Source of the DNA: Enterococcus gallinarum NBRC 100675
GTDB lineage: Bacteria; Bacillota; Bacilli; Lactobacillales; Enterococcaceae
DNA: 64,000 nt
Direction of reading: 5' to 3'
NCBI RefSeq assembly: GCF_001544275.1
Contig: NZ_BCQE01000017.1
Coordinates: 25,157 to 89,156 of the forward strand
The notes beneath the pieces were generated by a model. The model worked only from the letters and a program-made list of their open reading frames with translations, searched no databases and had not been told where the DNA came from. How positions within the stretch are numbered: position 1 is the stretch's first letter; each line of letters starts with the position of its first letter. Made by a program: the position numbers and the translations under genes. Shown here one piece after another: positions 10,380-19,000 of the stretch.

Positions 10380-11588
10380 TTATTCTTCGTCGTTATCTTT
10401 CAACGCATCGCCCAAGATATCACCCATGGTAAAACCAGTGGATTCTTCTGGTAATTCATAGTCATCTTCTGCAGGCACTTCTTCCGCTTCTTCGGCTTTT
10501 TCTAGTGCTTTGATGCTCAAAGCAATCCGATGATCGGTTGGATTCACTTCAAGAACTTTCACTTGCACTTGATCACCTTCATGCAACACTTCATGAGGCG
10601 TTGCAATATGTTTATGTGAGATTTGCGAAATGTGGATCAATCCTTCTACACCAGGGAAGACTTCCACAAAAGCACCAAAACTAGTTAGTCGTTTTACTAC
10701 ACCATCTAAAACACTACCAACGGGTGCTTGTTCTTCGATATTGCTCCAAGGCCCAGGCAATGTATCTTTGATCGATAACGATACGCGTTCTTTATTTGGA
10801 TCAACGGATAAGACACGGACATTGACAGTATCACCAACAGATAAAACATCACTCGGTTTGCCTACATGGGCATGAGAAATTTCTGAAACGTGTACTAAAC
10901 CATCAATTCCACCCAAGTCAACGAAAGCCCCAAAATCGGTCAATCGTGCAACTTTCCCTTCGATTTCTTGACCTTCATAAAGATCAGCTAGCAAGGCTTC
11001 TTTTTGTTTCTCTTTTTCAGCCTCAACCACTGCTTTATGGGATAAAATCAAGCGGTTCTCAGAAGGTTCGATCTCAACAATCTTAAAGGTAAGTGTCTTG
11101 CCTTTATAATCTTCAAAATCAGCTACAAAGTGGTCCTCAACCATCGAAGCTGGCACAAATCCGCGTACGCCAACATCAACAACTAAGCCACCTTTGACTA
11201 CATTTGTTACAGGCGCTTCAATAATCTTACCTGCTTGGAAATCTTTTTCGATATCTTCCCAAACTTTCTTCGCGTCTAAACGACGTTTTGAAAGTAGATA
11301 GCTGCCGTTTTCTTTATCTTTACCGATTGCAGAAATAACAACTAACTCTAAAACATCGCCCACTTTGACCACTTCATTGATATCCTCAACAGGCAATGTA
11401 GACAATTCTTTTGCTGGAACGACTCCTTCTACACCTGCTCCTTCGATGCCAACGATCGCTTGTTTGTCTTCGATGGCTAAAACTTCACCTTTGACAATAT
11501 CGCCAACGTTCACTTCTTGGAAATTATCCAAAGCAGCTTCCATTGATTCATTCCCATTTTCCACTTGATTATTTTCAAATTCTGTCAT
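10380..11588 (-). CDS. rpsA: 30S ribosomal protein S1 homologue
   Basis: This RNA-binding protein (402 residues) contains four S1 domains, beginning near residues 25, 110, 195 and 280, with typical motifs such as GKVARLTDFGAFVDLGG and GVVKRLTSFGAFVEVFPG, then an acidic tail. Firmicute S1 homologues are shorter than the six-domain E. coli S1 and their attachment to the ribosome is less certain. The start is the ATG at 11588, 9 nt after AGGAGG, rather than the longer frame at 11612. A hairpin at about 11659-11683 lies in its upstream region and cmk lies before that. Confidence 0.93.
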   Translation of the reverse strand: MTEFENNQVENGNESMEAALDNFQEVNVGDIVKGEVLAIEDKQAIVGIEGAGVEGVVPAKELSTLPVEDINEVVKVGDVLELVVISAIGKDKENGSYLLSKRRLDAKKVWEDIEKDFQAGKIIEAPVTNVVKGGLVVDVGVRGFVPASMVEDHFVADFEDYKGKTLTFKIVEIEPSENRLILSHKAVVEAEKEKQKEALLADLYEGQEIEGKVARLTDFGAFVDLGGIDGLVHVSEISHAHVGKPSDVLSVGDTVNVRVLSVDPNKERVSLSIKDTLPGPWSNIEEQAPVGSVLDGVVKRLTSFGAFVEVFPGVEGLIHISQISHKHIATPHEVLHEGDQVQVKVLEVNPTDHRIALSIKALEKAEEAEEVPAEDDYELPEESTGFTMGDILGDALKDNDEE

Positions 11589-11658
11589 GTCTTGTGTCCT
11601 CCTAACCAACAATTGTACGTAAATGCACTACATCCCTTAGTTTAAATTAGAATGCCAA

Positions 11659-11683
11659 AAAAATAAAGCGATTTCGCTTATTT
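11659..11683. terminator. Hairpin with U-run in the rpsA upstream region
   Basis: On the minus strand AATAAGCGA and TCGCTTTATT pair around a two-base centre and are followed by seven U. It lies 70-95 nt before the rpsA start, so it may be an attenuator or it may be transcribed only from an upstream promoter. No consensus promoter is clear here. Confidence 0.4.
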
Positions 11684-11758
11684 TCACAAAAAACTGTCAA
11701 TAATTGTTCTCAAAAAACGTTTCCTTCACTATTTTGCTTCAAAATCACTATTTCATCC

Positions 11759-11888
11759 AAAAAAACTGGCCCCTCCGACCTAAAAACCCCAGATTTCGAA
11801 CAATATTTCTACGCGAAAATTCCGATATTTAATGAAATTTCTCGTGAGAATCGTTCGGTTCTGTTTTTTTTAGGTCGACTAGCGCCAG
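11759..11888 (-). ncRNA. Long structured element between cmk and rpsA
   Basis: On the minus strand the 5' arm CTGGC...CGACCTAAAAA (11866-11888) is complementary to the 3' arm TTTTTAGGTCG...GCCAG (11766-11786), about 80 nt apart, followed by seven U. Inside, CAGA/TCTG and GAAC/GTTC can continue the stem. It starts 7 nt after the cmk stop. It may be an unusually long cmk terminator or a structured leader or small RNA. I do not recognise it as a known family. Confidence 0.45.
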
Positions 11889-11895
11889 TGGTTGA

Positions 11896-12567
11896 TTATT
11901 CCATTTTTTGATCAACGATTTGCTGAATCGCTGCAACGACTTCTGTAATGGACATTCCTGTCGTATCAATGCGAACTGCATCATCGGCTTGTTTCAAGGG
12001 AGAGATTTCTCGATGAGAATCTAAATAATCCCTTTGCTCGATTTCTTTTTTTAATGTGTCAAAGGAGGTGGTGATTCCTTTTTGCTGGTTCTCTTTGTAT
12101 CTTCTTTCTGCTCGTTCTTCTACACTCGCCACGAGAAAAACCTTTACTTCCGCTTGAGGTAAGACTGCGGTACCAATGTCGCGGCCATCCATCACAACAC
12201 CGCCATTTTCAGCAATTTTTTGTTGCTGTTGGACCAGTTTTTCCCGGACTTTTTGGTAAGCAGAAACTTTGGAAACAGCGTTGGTTACCTCGGGCTGGCG
12301 AATCTCTTCTGTCACTTTTGTTCCATCTACAAAAACATCTTGTCCTGTTTCTGTTGGCGCAAAAGTGATTGGATAAATATCGATCAATGCCACAAGCCCG
12401 CTTTCATCTTCTAATGAGCACCCTGTTTTAAGAGCTAAATAAGTGATACTACGGTACATTGCCCCTGTATCCGTATAAACATATCCATAATGCTGAGCTA
12501 AAATTTTTGCCACTGTACTCTTGCCCGATGAAGCTGGACCATCGATGGCAATATTGATTTTTTTCAT
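11896..12567 (-). CDS. cmk: Cytidylate kinase
   Basis: It phosphorylates CMP and dCMP with ATP. The 223-residue protein has the P-loop GPASSGKS (residues 10-17), the NMP-binding region [10 protein letters not shown] and the [10 protein letters not shown] motif. cmk upstream of rpsA is a widely conserved gene order. A LysM-protein terminator lies just upstream of it. Confidence 0.96.
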   Translation of the reverse strand: MKKINIAIDGPASSGKSTVAKILAQHYGYVYTDTGAMYRSITYLALKTGCSLEDESGLVALIDIYPITFAPTETGQDVFVDGTKVTEEIRQPEVTNAVSKVSAYQKVREKLVQQQQKIAENGGVVMDGRDIGTAVLPQAEVKVFLVASVEERAERRYKENQQKGITTSFDTLKKEIEQRDYLDSHREISPLKQADDAVRIDTTGMSITEVVAAIQQIVDQKME

Positions 12568-12623
12568 TTGTTACTCCTCGCTTCTCAACAACTACCGATC
12601 AACGGTCTTTTAACTTTCAAGAA

Positions 12624-12648
12624 AAAAAACCGCCAAAGCGGTTTTTTA
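12624..12648 (-). terminator. Terminator of the LysM gene
   Basis: AACCGC-TTTG-GCGGTT with A- and U-runs on both sides. The stop codon of the LysM gene (12646-12648) lies in its leading A/T tract. It could act in both directions. Confidence 0.85.
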
Positions 12649-13272
12649 TTTAATTCGTAATGTATCGCCTGGGTAAAGCATGAAATTACTTGGATCGATC
12701 CCGTTTAATTGATACAAAGTCTCGACAGAAATACCTGTACGTGCTGCTACTTGTTCTGGACCTTCACCAGCTTGAACAGTCGTATATTGCTCTGTTCCTT
12801 GGTTGGTTTCTCCCTGATTCGCTGCACCTTGATTCGTCGTTCCTTGGTCTGCATTTCCCTGATTGTTCTGGGTGTTGTTTCCTTCTGCTTCACTGTTCGC
12901 TGGCTCTTCAGACTCACTGCTTTCAGATGAGGAAGATGATGATGACGAACTACTGCTGGAAGTAGATGATTCACTGACTTTTGTCGATGACTCAACAGTC
13001 GATGATTCTGTGCTGGCAACTGTACTGCTACTTGTTGATGAGGCAACAGTCGCTGTATCATTTGAGCGGTTTAAGACCCAAATCCCCGCGCCAACAGGAA
13101 TTGCAACGATCAAGAAAAGTAAAACTAAGACGATCGTCAAAAAGAGTGAATTCCCGCGTTTTTGTTTCCGCTGTTGTGATCGTGAGACAGAATCTTCATA
13201 TTCTGTATCATAAATTGGTTGTTCCCACGGTTCTTGATTTTCTGAATTAAAGTTTTTGTCTTTCTTGCTCAC
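12646..13272 (-). CDS. Membrane-anchored LysM-domain protein
   Basis: The 208-residue protein has a short basic cytoplasmic N-terminus, one membrane segment (about residues 42-67, LFLTIVLVLLFLIVAIPVGA), then a long low-complexity region. That region is first serine/threonine-rich, including a run of about 14 serines, then carries repeats of the form NQG.(T/A/E)NQG. A C-terminal LysM domain (about residues 160-208) follows, ending LYPGDTLRIK. LysM binds N-acetylglucosamine in peptidoglycan, so the C-terminus should sit in the wall with the spacer crossing it. The precise role is unknown. Confidence 0.8.
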   Translation of the reverse strand: MSKKDKNFNSENQEPWEQPIYDTEYEDSVSRSQQRKQKRGNSLFLTIVLVLLFLIVAIPVGAGIWVLNRSNDTATVASSTSSSTVASTESSTVESSTKVSESSTSSSSSSSSSSSSESSESEEPANSEAEGNNTQNNQGNADQGTTNQGAANQGETNQGTEQYTTVQAGEGPEQVAARTGISVETLYQLNGIDPSNFMLYPGDTLRIK

Positions 13273-13344
13273 TCGTATTACCTCCTAATATCCTTCCGAT
13301 GTATTATAACATAGCTTGAATCGAACTGTCTTTTAAAAAACGAT

Positions 13345-14721
13345 TCAATTTGTTTCTTTAAAAATTTTTAGTAAACGTTCCTGCCATGAGTTCTTTCTTT
13401 GCGGCTTGAATTCCTTTTGGTCAAGCTGAATTTCAATACCATCGATATCACAACACTGGTCAAGCGGTTGTTTTTCTTCGTCAAAATGAGCCAATAAAAA
13501 ACACCGTCGACAACTAGTACAGTGAATGTATTCGAGCATCGTTTTTAGCTGCTGCTTTTTTTCCCACTCATTTTGCTTTAAAATAGCAAACCATTTGTTG
13601 GCACCATACTCATTGATTTTTGCTTGCCATTTTTCCTGCAATGGGGAAAGCATCAAAGATTGTGGCGTCATTTCCAGCTGTTCCCTTTCTGCACTTAGTT
13701 CCTTTTGAAAGAAATAATGGATGGTTTCGTCTCCAGGACGATAGAGTAAGATCGCATAGCTTTGCTTGCCATCTCGACCTGCTCGGCCAATTTCTTGACT
13801 ATAGTTTTCTAACGAATCCGGCAGATCATAATGGATCACAAAGCGAATATCTTGTTTATTGATCCCCATTCCAAAAGCATTTGTGGCGATCAATAACTGC
13901 AGCTCGTTCCGACTAAACTGCTGCTGAAGGACTTTACGTTGATCACTGGCTAATCCGCCGTGATAATACCCCACAGAATACTTGCCGCGTAATTTTTGAT
14001 AAAGTTCTTCCACCTTGTTTCTAGTGGCACAATAAATAATTCCCGCACCTGACAATTGCTGCAAGTAATGCATTAAAAGCGTGTCTTTTTCTTCGGCGCT
14101 TTTATCAACGATCAGTCCAATATTTTTGCGATCCATTCCATAGCGAAAAACGTGATGCGTTTTTCCTAAAAGGTTTTGTTGAATATCTTGTGCCACCTGT
14201 TCGGTTGCCGTGGCAGTCAAAGCCAGAGTCGTTGGTGCTTTTAATTGTCGTTTGACCGCAGCTAGCTGAAGGTATTCTGGTCGAAAATCGATCCCCCACT
14301 GAGAGACACAGTGTGCCTCATCTACGACCAGCAATGCGATTCTACTATTTGCCAATGCTTGGAGAATCGTCTTTTGAACAAGCATCTCGGGACTAATAAA
14401 TAGAAATTTATACTGCTGTAGATGGCTAAGAACAAATTTTCGTTCAGCAAATGACAAGAGACTGTTAAAAGCGATCGCTCGTCTCTCACCATTTTTTTGC
14501 AAACTATACACTTGATCTTCCATCAAAGAAAGCAATGGTGATACGATTACTACCAACCCTTCCAGCAAATAGCCCGGCAGTTGATAGCATAAGCTTTTGC
14601 CGTTACCAGTGGGCATGATTGCTAATGTATCCTGATGATTCAGAACCGATTGGATCACTTCTTTTTGACCTGTCCGAAAATGGGAATGACCAAAATAGTG
14701 TTTGAGTGCCTGTTCTAACAT
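13345..14721 (-). CDS. recQ: RecQ-family ATP-dependent DNA helicase
   Basis: This superfamily 2 3'-5' helicase acts in recombination and repair. From the ATG at 14721 (458 residues) it shows the Walker A motif PTGNGKS near residue 40, VVDEAH near 135, ALTATAT, and the RecQ motif VI region ending SQEIGRAGRDG. A zinc module has cysteines in CTSCRRC and QCCD. No HRDC domain follows, so it is the short RecQ/RecS form. Its ATG overlaps the stop of the ypbB-like gene (ATGTTAG), as in Bacillus, where the two genes are also neighbours. Confidence 0.9.
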   Translation of the reverse strand: MLEQALKHYFGHSHFRTGQKEVIQSVLNHQDTLAIMPTGNGKSLCYQLPGYLLEGLVVIVSPLLSLMEDQVYSLQKNGERRAIAFNSLLSFAERKFVLSHLQQYKFLFISPEMLVQKTILQALANSRIALLVVDEAHCVSQWGIDFRPEYLQLAAVKRQLKAPTTLALTATATEQVAQDIQQNLLGKTHHVFRYGMDRKNIGLIVDKSAEEKDTLLMHYLQQLSGAGIIYCATRNKVEELYQKLRGKYSVGYYHGGLASDQRKVLQQQFSRNELQLLIATNAFGMGINKQDIRFVIHYDLPDSLENYSQEIGRAGRDGKQSYAILLYRPGDETIHYFFQKELSAEREQLEMTPQSLMLSPLQEKWQAKINEYGANKWFAILKQNEWEKKQQLKTMLEYIHCTSCRRCFLLAHFDEEKQPLDQCCDIDGIEIQLDQKEFKPQRKNSWQERLLKIFKETN

Positions 14722-15698
14722 AGGATCCCTCGCTTTTGTGCAATTTGATTGATTCGGATACTTAAAAAATCCAGCGGCACTTCTTTTTGAAGAATGTGAT
14801 AAGGCAATTTCCATGACAATGGAGGGAACTGCTGCTTTGTGGCAAAATAGTGATAGGGAAACTGATCATCGATGATCGCCCATTCGATCAAGTGATCGTT
14901 GACTGTTCCTCGCTTGATCTGTCTAAGTTCCATGATTTCCTCAATCGACTTCCCGCTGAGAAATAAGCGACGGGTCTTCAGCATGCTTTGGTTGAGGTTT
15001 TCTTGATAAAACGGTTTTAACCCTGCTGCTAAAAGAGGAGATTGCTTATTTGCCACTGACAAAAAGCAGTGGATCGCTGCCGCTGGAAAAAACTGATTCC
15101 AAGGCATTTTTTGGTAGTTATCCGGTAACAGCTGAAAAAAAGTCTGACCAATTTGCTCAGGTCCTGTCAACGTCCCTGCCAAAAAGTCGGCAAATTCACC
15201 CGGAATCTGTTCGAAGACTGTCCAAAGCTCAGTAAACAACGCCTGCTTCAATTTTGGGTGCTGCCGAATCAGCTGCCGCACCGGTTCTGTGAACATAGGA
15301 GTGTTCTCCACAGGAATATATCGATTACTAATTCCTTGAAAAGCAGCCGCTTGAACAAGCAGCTGTACCAAGCGCCACATCTGTTCCCCCCGGCGACCGA
15401 ATTGAAAGTAATTTAAATGACGGCAGAGTGTCTCTACTTCAGTAAGCGCTGCAGGTGCAACTGTCTGGAGAAACCCTTTTTCATCTGCTACAAGTTGTTT
15501 GGCAGCAATCAGCGCCGTGATTCTTTTATTAAATTCATCTTCTTCAAGATTCGGCATCGCTTGAAAGTAACCTAAGCGATCATAAAAAAAAGCATAACTC
15601 AATACTGAACTCGTTCGTTTGCCATAAAGTATTTGATAAATGGTTGACGGACGCAACTTGTCAGAATGATGAAACAACGCTAAAATAAAAGCATCCAT
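14715..15698 (-). CDS. YpbB-like helix-turn-helix protein
   Basis: The 327-residue protein is found immediately upstream of recQ in Bacillus and relatives. The C-terminal part carries a helicase-associated helix-turn-helix (FLSGKSIEEIMELRQIKRGT, then VNDHLIEWAI), the kind also fused to RecQ proteins elsewhere. That and the 7-nt overlap with recQ suggest the two act together, but the function has not been shown. The N-terminal two thirds is helical without motifs I recognise. Confidence 0.7.
   Translation of the reverse strand: MDAFILALFHHSDKLRPSTIYQILYGKRTSSVLSYAFFYDRLGYFQAMPNLEEDEFNKRITALIAAKQLVADEKGFLQTVAPAALTEVETLCRHLNYFQFGRRGEQMWRLVQLLVQAAAFQGISNRYIPVENTPMFTEPVRQLIRQHPKLKQALFTELWTVFEQIPGEFADFLAGTLTGPEQIGQTFFQLLPDNYQKMPWNQFFPAAAIHCFLSVANKQSPLLAAGLKPFYQENLNQSMLKTRRLFLSGKSIEEIMELRQIKRGTVNDHLIEWAIIDDQFPYHYFATKQQFPPLSWKLPYHILQKEVPLDFLSIRINQIAQKRGILC
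15658..15686 (+). promoter_or_regulatory. Probable promoter of fer
   Basis: TTGTCA (15658-15663), 17 nt, TAAAAT (15681-15686). The gap between the two divergent genes is only 35 bp, so this promoter would lie inside the start of the ypbB-like gene. Confidence 0.4.
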
Positions 15699-15733
15699 AT
15701 GTCTATACTTACCTCCAGAAAGGAAACAATTCC

Positions 15734-15949
15734 ATGTCTCAACGCTGCAAAATCATTCCTGAGCGCTGTATCGCTTGTGGATTATGTGCGGTCTGTGCCC
15801 CTGATATTTTTGATTATGATGAAGACGGTATCGTCTTATTTGCTCAAGAACCAGCCGCTCGGCAACAGTTTATCATAGAAGATCAGCAAGAAAAAGTCTT
15901 AGCTGCATATAAAAAGTGTCCTACTCGGGCGATACTGTTAGAAAAATAA
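15734..15949 (+). CDS. fer: Ferredoxin, single [4Fe-4S]
   Basis: This is a small (71-residue) electron carrier. Cysteines in CIACGLCAVC (Cys12, 15, 18, 21) plus Cys61 in KKCPTRAI give the ligands of one cluster; one of the first four is surplus. The acidic segment PDIFDYDEDGIV is typical of Bacillus-type Fer. It is transcribed opposite to its neighbours, behind GAAAGGAA, and is followed by a terminator shared with ribU. Confidence 0.92.
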   Translation: MSQRCKIIPERCIACGLCAVCAPDIFDYDEDGIVLFAQEPAARQQFIIEDQQEKVLAAYKKCPTRAILLEK

Positions 15950-15990
15950 AAAGATCGCGTTTGCTCAAAAAGCAACACACGATCTTTTTT
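15947..15990. terminator. Bidirectional terminator between fer and ribU
   Basis: AAAAGATCG and CGATCTTTT enclose a second stem (GTTTGC/GCAAC). U-runs appear on both strands, suiting the convergent genes. Confidence 0.85.
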
Positions 15991-15991
15991 A

Positions 15992-16585
15992 TTATTTTCC
16001 AACTGGTGAATGTTGCGGTTGTTTACGAGCCAACCAAGGCAACAACTTCGCATGAAGGATCAAGAAGACCCCACTGACGATAACTCCTTTGATCAAGTTA
16101 AAAGGAATAATACCGATGCTGACATAACGAGCTAATGACATGCCAAGGAATTGATCTGCTGTAACACCAAAGAAGCGCAGGTACAATGGTGTGATGACAT
16201 ATAGATTGGCAATACTCATAAAAGCAGTTAATGCGAGAATTCCTGTGACCACTCCCACGAATTTATTTTTCGCATGGATCCCTTTACGGAAAAAGTAGTA
16301 CATTGGCAAAGTGAAGACACAGGATGCCAAGAAACTTGCCGTGTCTCCCACGAGATCTGCTGGTGAAAAACCAGATAGAAACAAGTGTAAGAGAGAACGT
16401 AGAAACGCGGTTGCCACGCCAGCAAAAGGACCGAATAAAAACATGACGATCATTACTGGAATATCGCTAAAATCGATTTTCAAAAAGCTAAACGCCGGGA
16501 TGATGGGAAACGCAATAAACTGTAAGACTGTTCCCATTGCTGCACACATTGCTATTGTTACCATTTTTCTTGTTTTGTTGTTCAT
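15992..16585 (-). CDS. ribU: Riboflavin ECF transporter S component, RibU
   Basis: This 197-residue membrane protein is the substrate-binding subunit of an energy-coupling-factor importer and would use the shared EcfA/A'/T module encoded elsewhere. It has about six membrane segments, with family motifs such as the opening MCAAMGTVLQ and FLKIDFSDIPVMI. The FMN riboswitch and conditional terminator upstream make riboflavin the substrate with good confidence. Confidence 0.92.
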   Translation of the reverse strand: MNNKTRKMVTIAMCAAMGTVLQFIAFPIIPAFSFLKIDFSDIPVMIVMFLFGPFAGVATAFLRSLLHLFLSGFSPADLVGDTASFLASCVFTLPMYYFFRKGIHAKNKFVGVVTGILALTAFMSIANLYVITPLYLRFFGVTADQFLGMSLARYVSIGIIPFNLIKGVIVSGVFLILHAKLLPWLARKQPQHSPVGK

Positions 16586-16672
16586 TAATACAAATCCTCC
16601 TAAGTTCAGGATTCCTCTTCAAACGAACCTATTAAATTTCCTTGATTCCTTACTTGTCGGCGCCAGACAAAG

Positions 16673-16714
16673 TAAAAAATGCCCTCTTTTTCCACAGGGA
16701 AAAAGAGGGCATTT
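16673..16714 (-). terminator. Riboswitch-controlled terminator before ribU
   Basis: ATGCCCTCTTTTTCC and GGAAAAAGAGGGCAT form a perfect 15-bp stem with a 4-nt loop and a U-run, between the FMN aptamer and ribU. It should form when FMN is bound. Confidence 0.85.
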
Positions 16715-16745
16715 GAAAAACCATAGGCAAATCAAATACGCTCTA

Positions 16746-16862
16746 TCTTCTTTATCCAGACTTTACTGTCGGTATCGGAATTTCACCGATTCAGCTACTT
16801 CAAAAGAAGTAGGTCGTGGACTATCACCACCGGTCGGGAATTGCACCCTGCCCCTGAAGACG
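16746..16862 (-). promoter_or_regulatory. FMN riboswitch (RFN element)
   Basis: The minus strand carries the conserved aptamer blocks in order: TCAGGGGCAGGGTG, AATTCCCGACCGGTGGTGAT, AGTCCACGACC, GTGAAATTCCGATACCGACA and GTAAAGTCTGGAT. Binding of FMN is known to switch such leaders off. Confidence 0.95.
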
Positions 16863-16946
16863 AACCTTTTATTTATAATACATGTTCCATTATACACAAA
16901 AATTCTCGATTGACAAATTTTTTAAGCATCTTTTGCTGTGTGCTGG

Positions 16947-17663
16947 TTATTTCACTTGGTTTTTTAATTCATTGACTTCTTTTTTCGTCAACTCCCGATA
17001 CTCTCCAGGGCGCAACCCAGCTAATGTCAACGAGCCATACATTTCCCGTTTCAATTTTTGGACCGGTAAACCAACCGCTTTAAGCATATTTTTCACTTGG
17101 TGATTACGGCCTTCATGAATCGTCAATTGGACGATACTTGTTTGAGTAGCAGCGTCTGTCGACAAAATCTCAAAGCGAGCCGGTGCGGTTTTCTTGCCTT
17201 CGATCCGAATTCCTCTAGACAAGGGCAATAGTTGTTTTTTATCAGCGATTCCTTTTACTTTTGCCACATAGACTTTATCCACTTCGTGTTTTGGATGCAT
17301 CAGTTTTTGTGAAAGATCGCCGTCATTGGTCAGCAACAATAAACCTGAAGTATCATAATCCAATCGTCCGATTGGGTAGAGACGTTCTGGAACTTCAGTA
17401 AAAAAGTCTAAAACAACTTTCCTTTTTTTATCGTCAGTTACTGCTGAGATTACGCCACGTGGTTTATAGAGCATATAGTAAACGGGCGATTCTTGTTCAA
17501 TTGGGACGCCGTCAACTTCCACACGATCTTTGGCACTCACCTGTACTCCTAGTTCCTTAACAATTTGACCATTGACACTGACACGACCTGACACGATCAA
17601 CTCTTCTGCTTTTCTGCGAGAAGTGATTCCAGCATGTGCGATTACTTTTTGCAAACGTTCCAT
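16947..17663 (-). CDS. rluB: Ribosomal large-subunit pseudouridine synthase B
   Basis: It makes pseudouridine in 23S rRNA. The 238-residue protein has an N-terminal S4 RNA-binding domain (MERLQKVIAHAGITSRRKAE) and the RsuA/RluB catalytic motif GRLDYDTSGLLLLTNDG with its aspartate. The ATG overlaps the scpB stop by one base (TAATG), so it is translationally coupled to scpB, the usual Firmicute order scpA-scpB-rluB. Confidence 0.94.
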   Translation of the reverse strand: MERLQKVIAHAGITSRRKAEELIVSGRVSVNGQIVKELGVQVSAKDRVEVDGVPIEQESPVYYMLYKPRGVISAVTDDKKRKVVLDFFTEVPERLYPIGRLDYDTSGLLLLTNDGDLSQKLMHPKHEVDKVYVAKVKGIADKKQLLPLSRGIRIEGKKTAPARFEILSTDAATQTSIVQLTIHEGRNHQVKNMLKAVGLPVQKLKREMYGSLTLAGLRPGEYRELTKKEVNELKNQVK

Positions 17664-18241
17664 TATGAGTCTCCTTCTTGTTTGTAACGATCATAAAAAA
17701 GATCCACTGGTCCATCTTCTTCGAGTTCGTCTTCCATTGCTTGAATATCAGGTAATTCGGCTAATGATTTCAGGCCAAAGTAATCCATGAAGTATTCAGT
17801 GGTTCCATATAAAATTGCTCGACCTGGTCCATCAACACGGCCTTTTTCCTCGATCAATCGTTTTGCGACTAATTTCTGTACGGAGCCGCTGGACTGGACC
17901 CCACGAATCTCTTCTACTTCGATTCGTGTGATCGGTTGCTTGTAGGCAATGATCGACAATGTCTCTAACGCAGCTTGCGAAAGAGAGTTGCCCATTGGCG
18001 ATTCTGCGTATTTCTTTAATAACGGTGCGACTTCTTTCTTTGTGGACAAAACAAAATGATTTCCAACTTCTAAAATATGCAATGCTGAATCTTCATTTTC
18101 TTCATAACGCTGATTCAATTCTTGCAAGTACTGATAGACAGCCGCAGTTTTGCTATTGACTAAGTAGCTTAATTCTTCTAATCCGATCCCTTCATCTCCT
18201 ACGACAAAGAGAATCGCTTCTATTTCACTATATTTACTCAT
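17663..18241 (-). CDS. scpB: Segregation and condensation protein B
   Basis: This winged-helix subunit of the SMC-ScpAB condensin (192 residues) begins MSKYSEIEAILFVVGDEGI and includes the family motif LETLSIIAYKQPITRIEVEEIRG split over its middle. I choose the ATG at 18241, which overlaps the scpA stop by 8 nt, over an in-frame start 36 nt upstream inside scpA. Confidence 0.94.
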   Translation of the reverse strand: MSKYSEIEAILFVVGDEGIGLEELSYLVNSKTAAVYQYLQELNQRYEENEDSALHILEVGNHFVLSTKKEVAPLLKKYAESPMGNSLSQAALETLSIIAYKQPITRIEVEEIRGVQSSGSVQKLVAKRLIEEKGRVDGPGRAILYGTTEYFMDYFGLKSLAELPDIQAMEDELEEDGPVDLFYDRYKQEGDS

Positions 18242-18986
18242 CTGTTTTACCTGCTGGGTAAAGCAAGATCGATTCATAGTTTCCTTCTTGCTCTACTCGA
18301 ATATATCCTTTTTTCATTAATTCTAATAATGCCATGAAAGTCGTAACGACTTCTGTTTTGCTGTAATTGGCGAAAAAAGAATCAAAACGTCGTCCTTTTT
18401 TGGCATTTCGTTGCTGCATTTCCAATTGGATCGTCGCCATTTTTTCATCAATGGTACTTTCATCTGGTGTGATCTTTGTCTCCAGTACTTTCCGACTCTT
18501 TTTCTTTTCAAGCATTTTATGAAAAGCCAAGAATAAATCGATCGTGTTGAACCGGTTGGCTGCCAATTCATCACTTTTTTCTTTATAGGCATCGACATCC
18601 ATCGGATCTTTCGTAAAGTATAAACTTCGTTCTTCCGCTTTTTCGGATAATTGTTCGGCTGCGTATTTGTATTTACGGTATTCCAATAGCTGAGCAACCA
18701 GCATATCCCTTGGATCTTCTTCATAAGGATCGATTTCTTCAATCAAGATCTCTTGTTTTGGCAGCAGCATCTGGCTTTTGATCGCCATCAGTGTAGCAGC
18801 CATCACCAAGTATTCTCCGGCAACTTCTAACTCTAAACTTTTCATTGCATGAATATATTGCATATATTGTTCGGTGATCGCTGCAATTGGAATATCATAG
18901 ACATCGATCTCCAATTTTTGGATCAGATGCAGCAACAGATCCAACGGTCCCTCAAAGACATCTAGTTTGATATTGATTTCTTCCAT
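18234..18986 (-). CDS. scpA: Segregation and condensation protein A
   Basis: This 250-residue kleisin subunit bridges the Smc heads in the chromosome-segregation complex. It begins with the family signature INIKLDVFEGPLDLLLHLI and ends with a winged-helix region that contacts Smc. It is the first gene of scpA-scpB-rluB and follows xerD, whose stop lies 15 nt downstream of this start's flank on the other side of the scpA ATG. Confidence 0.95.
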   Translation of the reverse strand: MEEINIKLDVFEGPLDLLLHLIQKLEIDVYDIPIAAITEQYMQYIHAMKSLELEVAGEYLVMAATLMAIKSQMLLPKQEILIEEIDPYEEDPRDMLVAQLLEYRKYKYAAEQLSEKAEERSLYFTKDPMDVDAYKEKSDELAANRFNTIDLFLAFHKMLEKKKSRKVLETKITPDESTIDEKMATIQLEMQQRNAKKGRRFDSFFANYSKTEVVTTFMALLELMKKGYIRVEQEGNYESILLYPAGKTDE

Positions 18987-19000
18987 GTCTTCCTCTATTT

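Noticed and set aside
12900..12990. Microsatellite or CRISPR-like repeat
   Set aside because: The repeats are serine codons of the LysM protein's spacer, irregular and without unique spacers.
12855..13255. Open frames opposite the LysM gene
   Set aside because: They arise from the serine-rich repetitive coding of the minus-strand gene and have no ribosome sites.
13300..13345. Terminator between recQ and the LysM gene
   Set aside because: TTGAATCG/CGATTCAA can pair, but no U-run follows on the minus strand.
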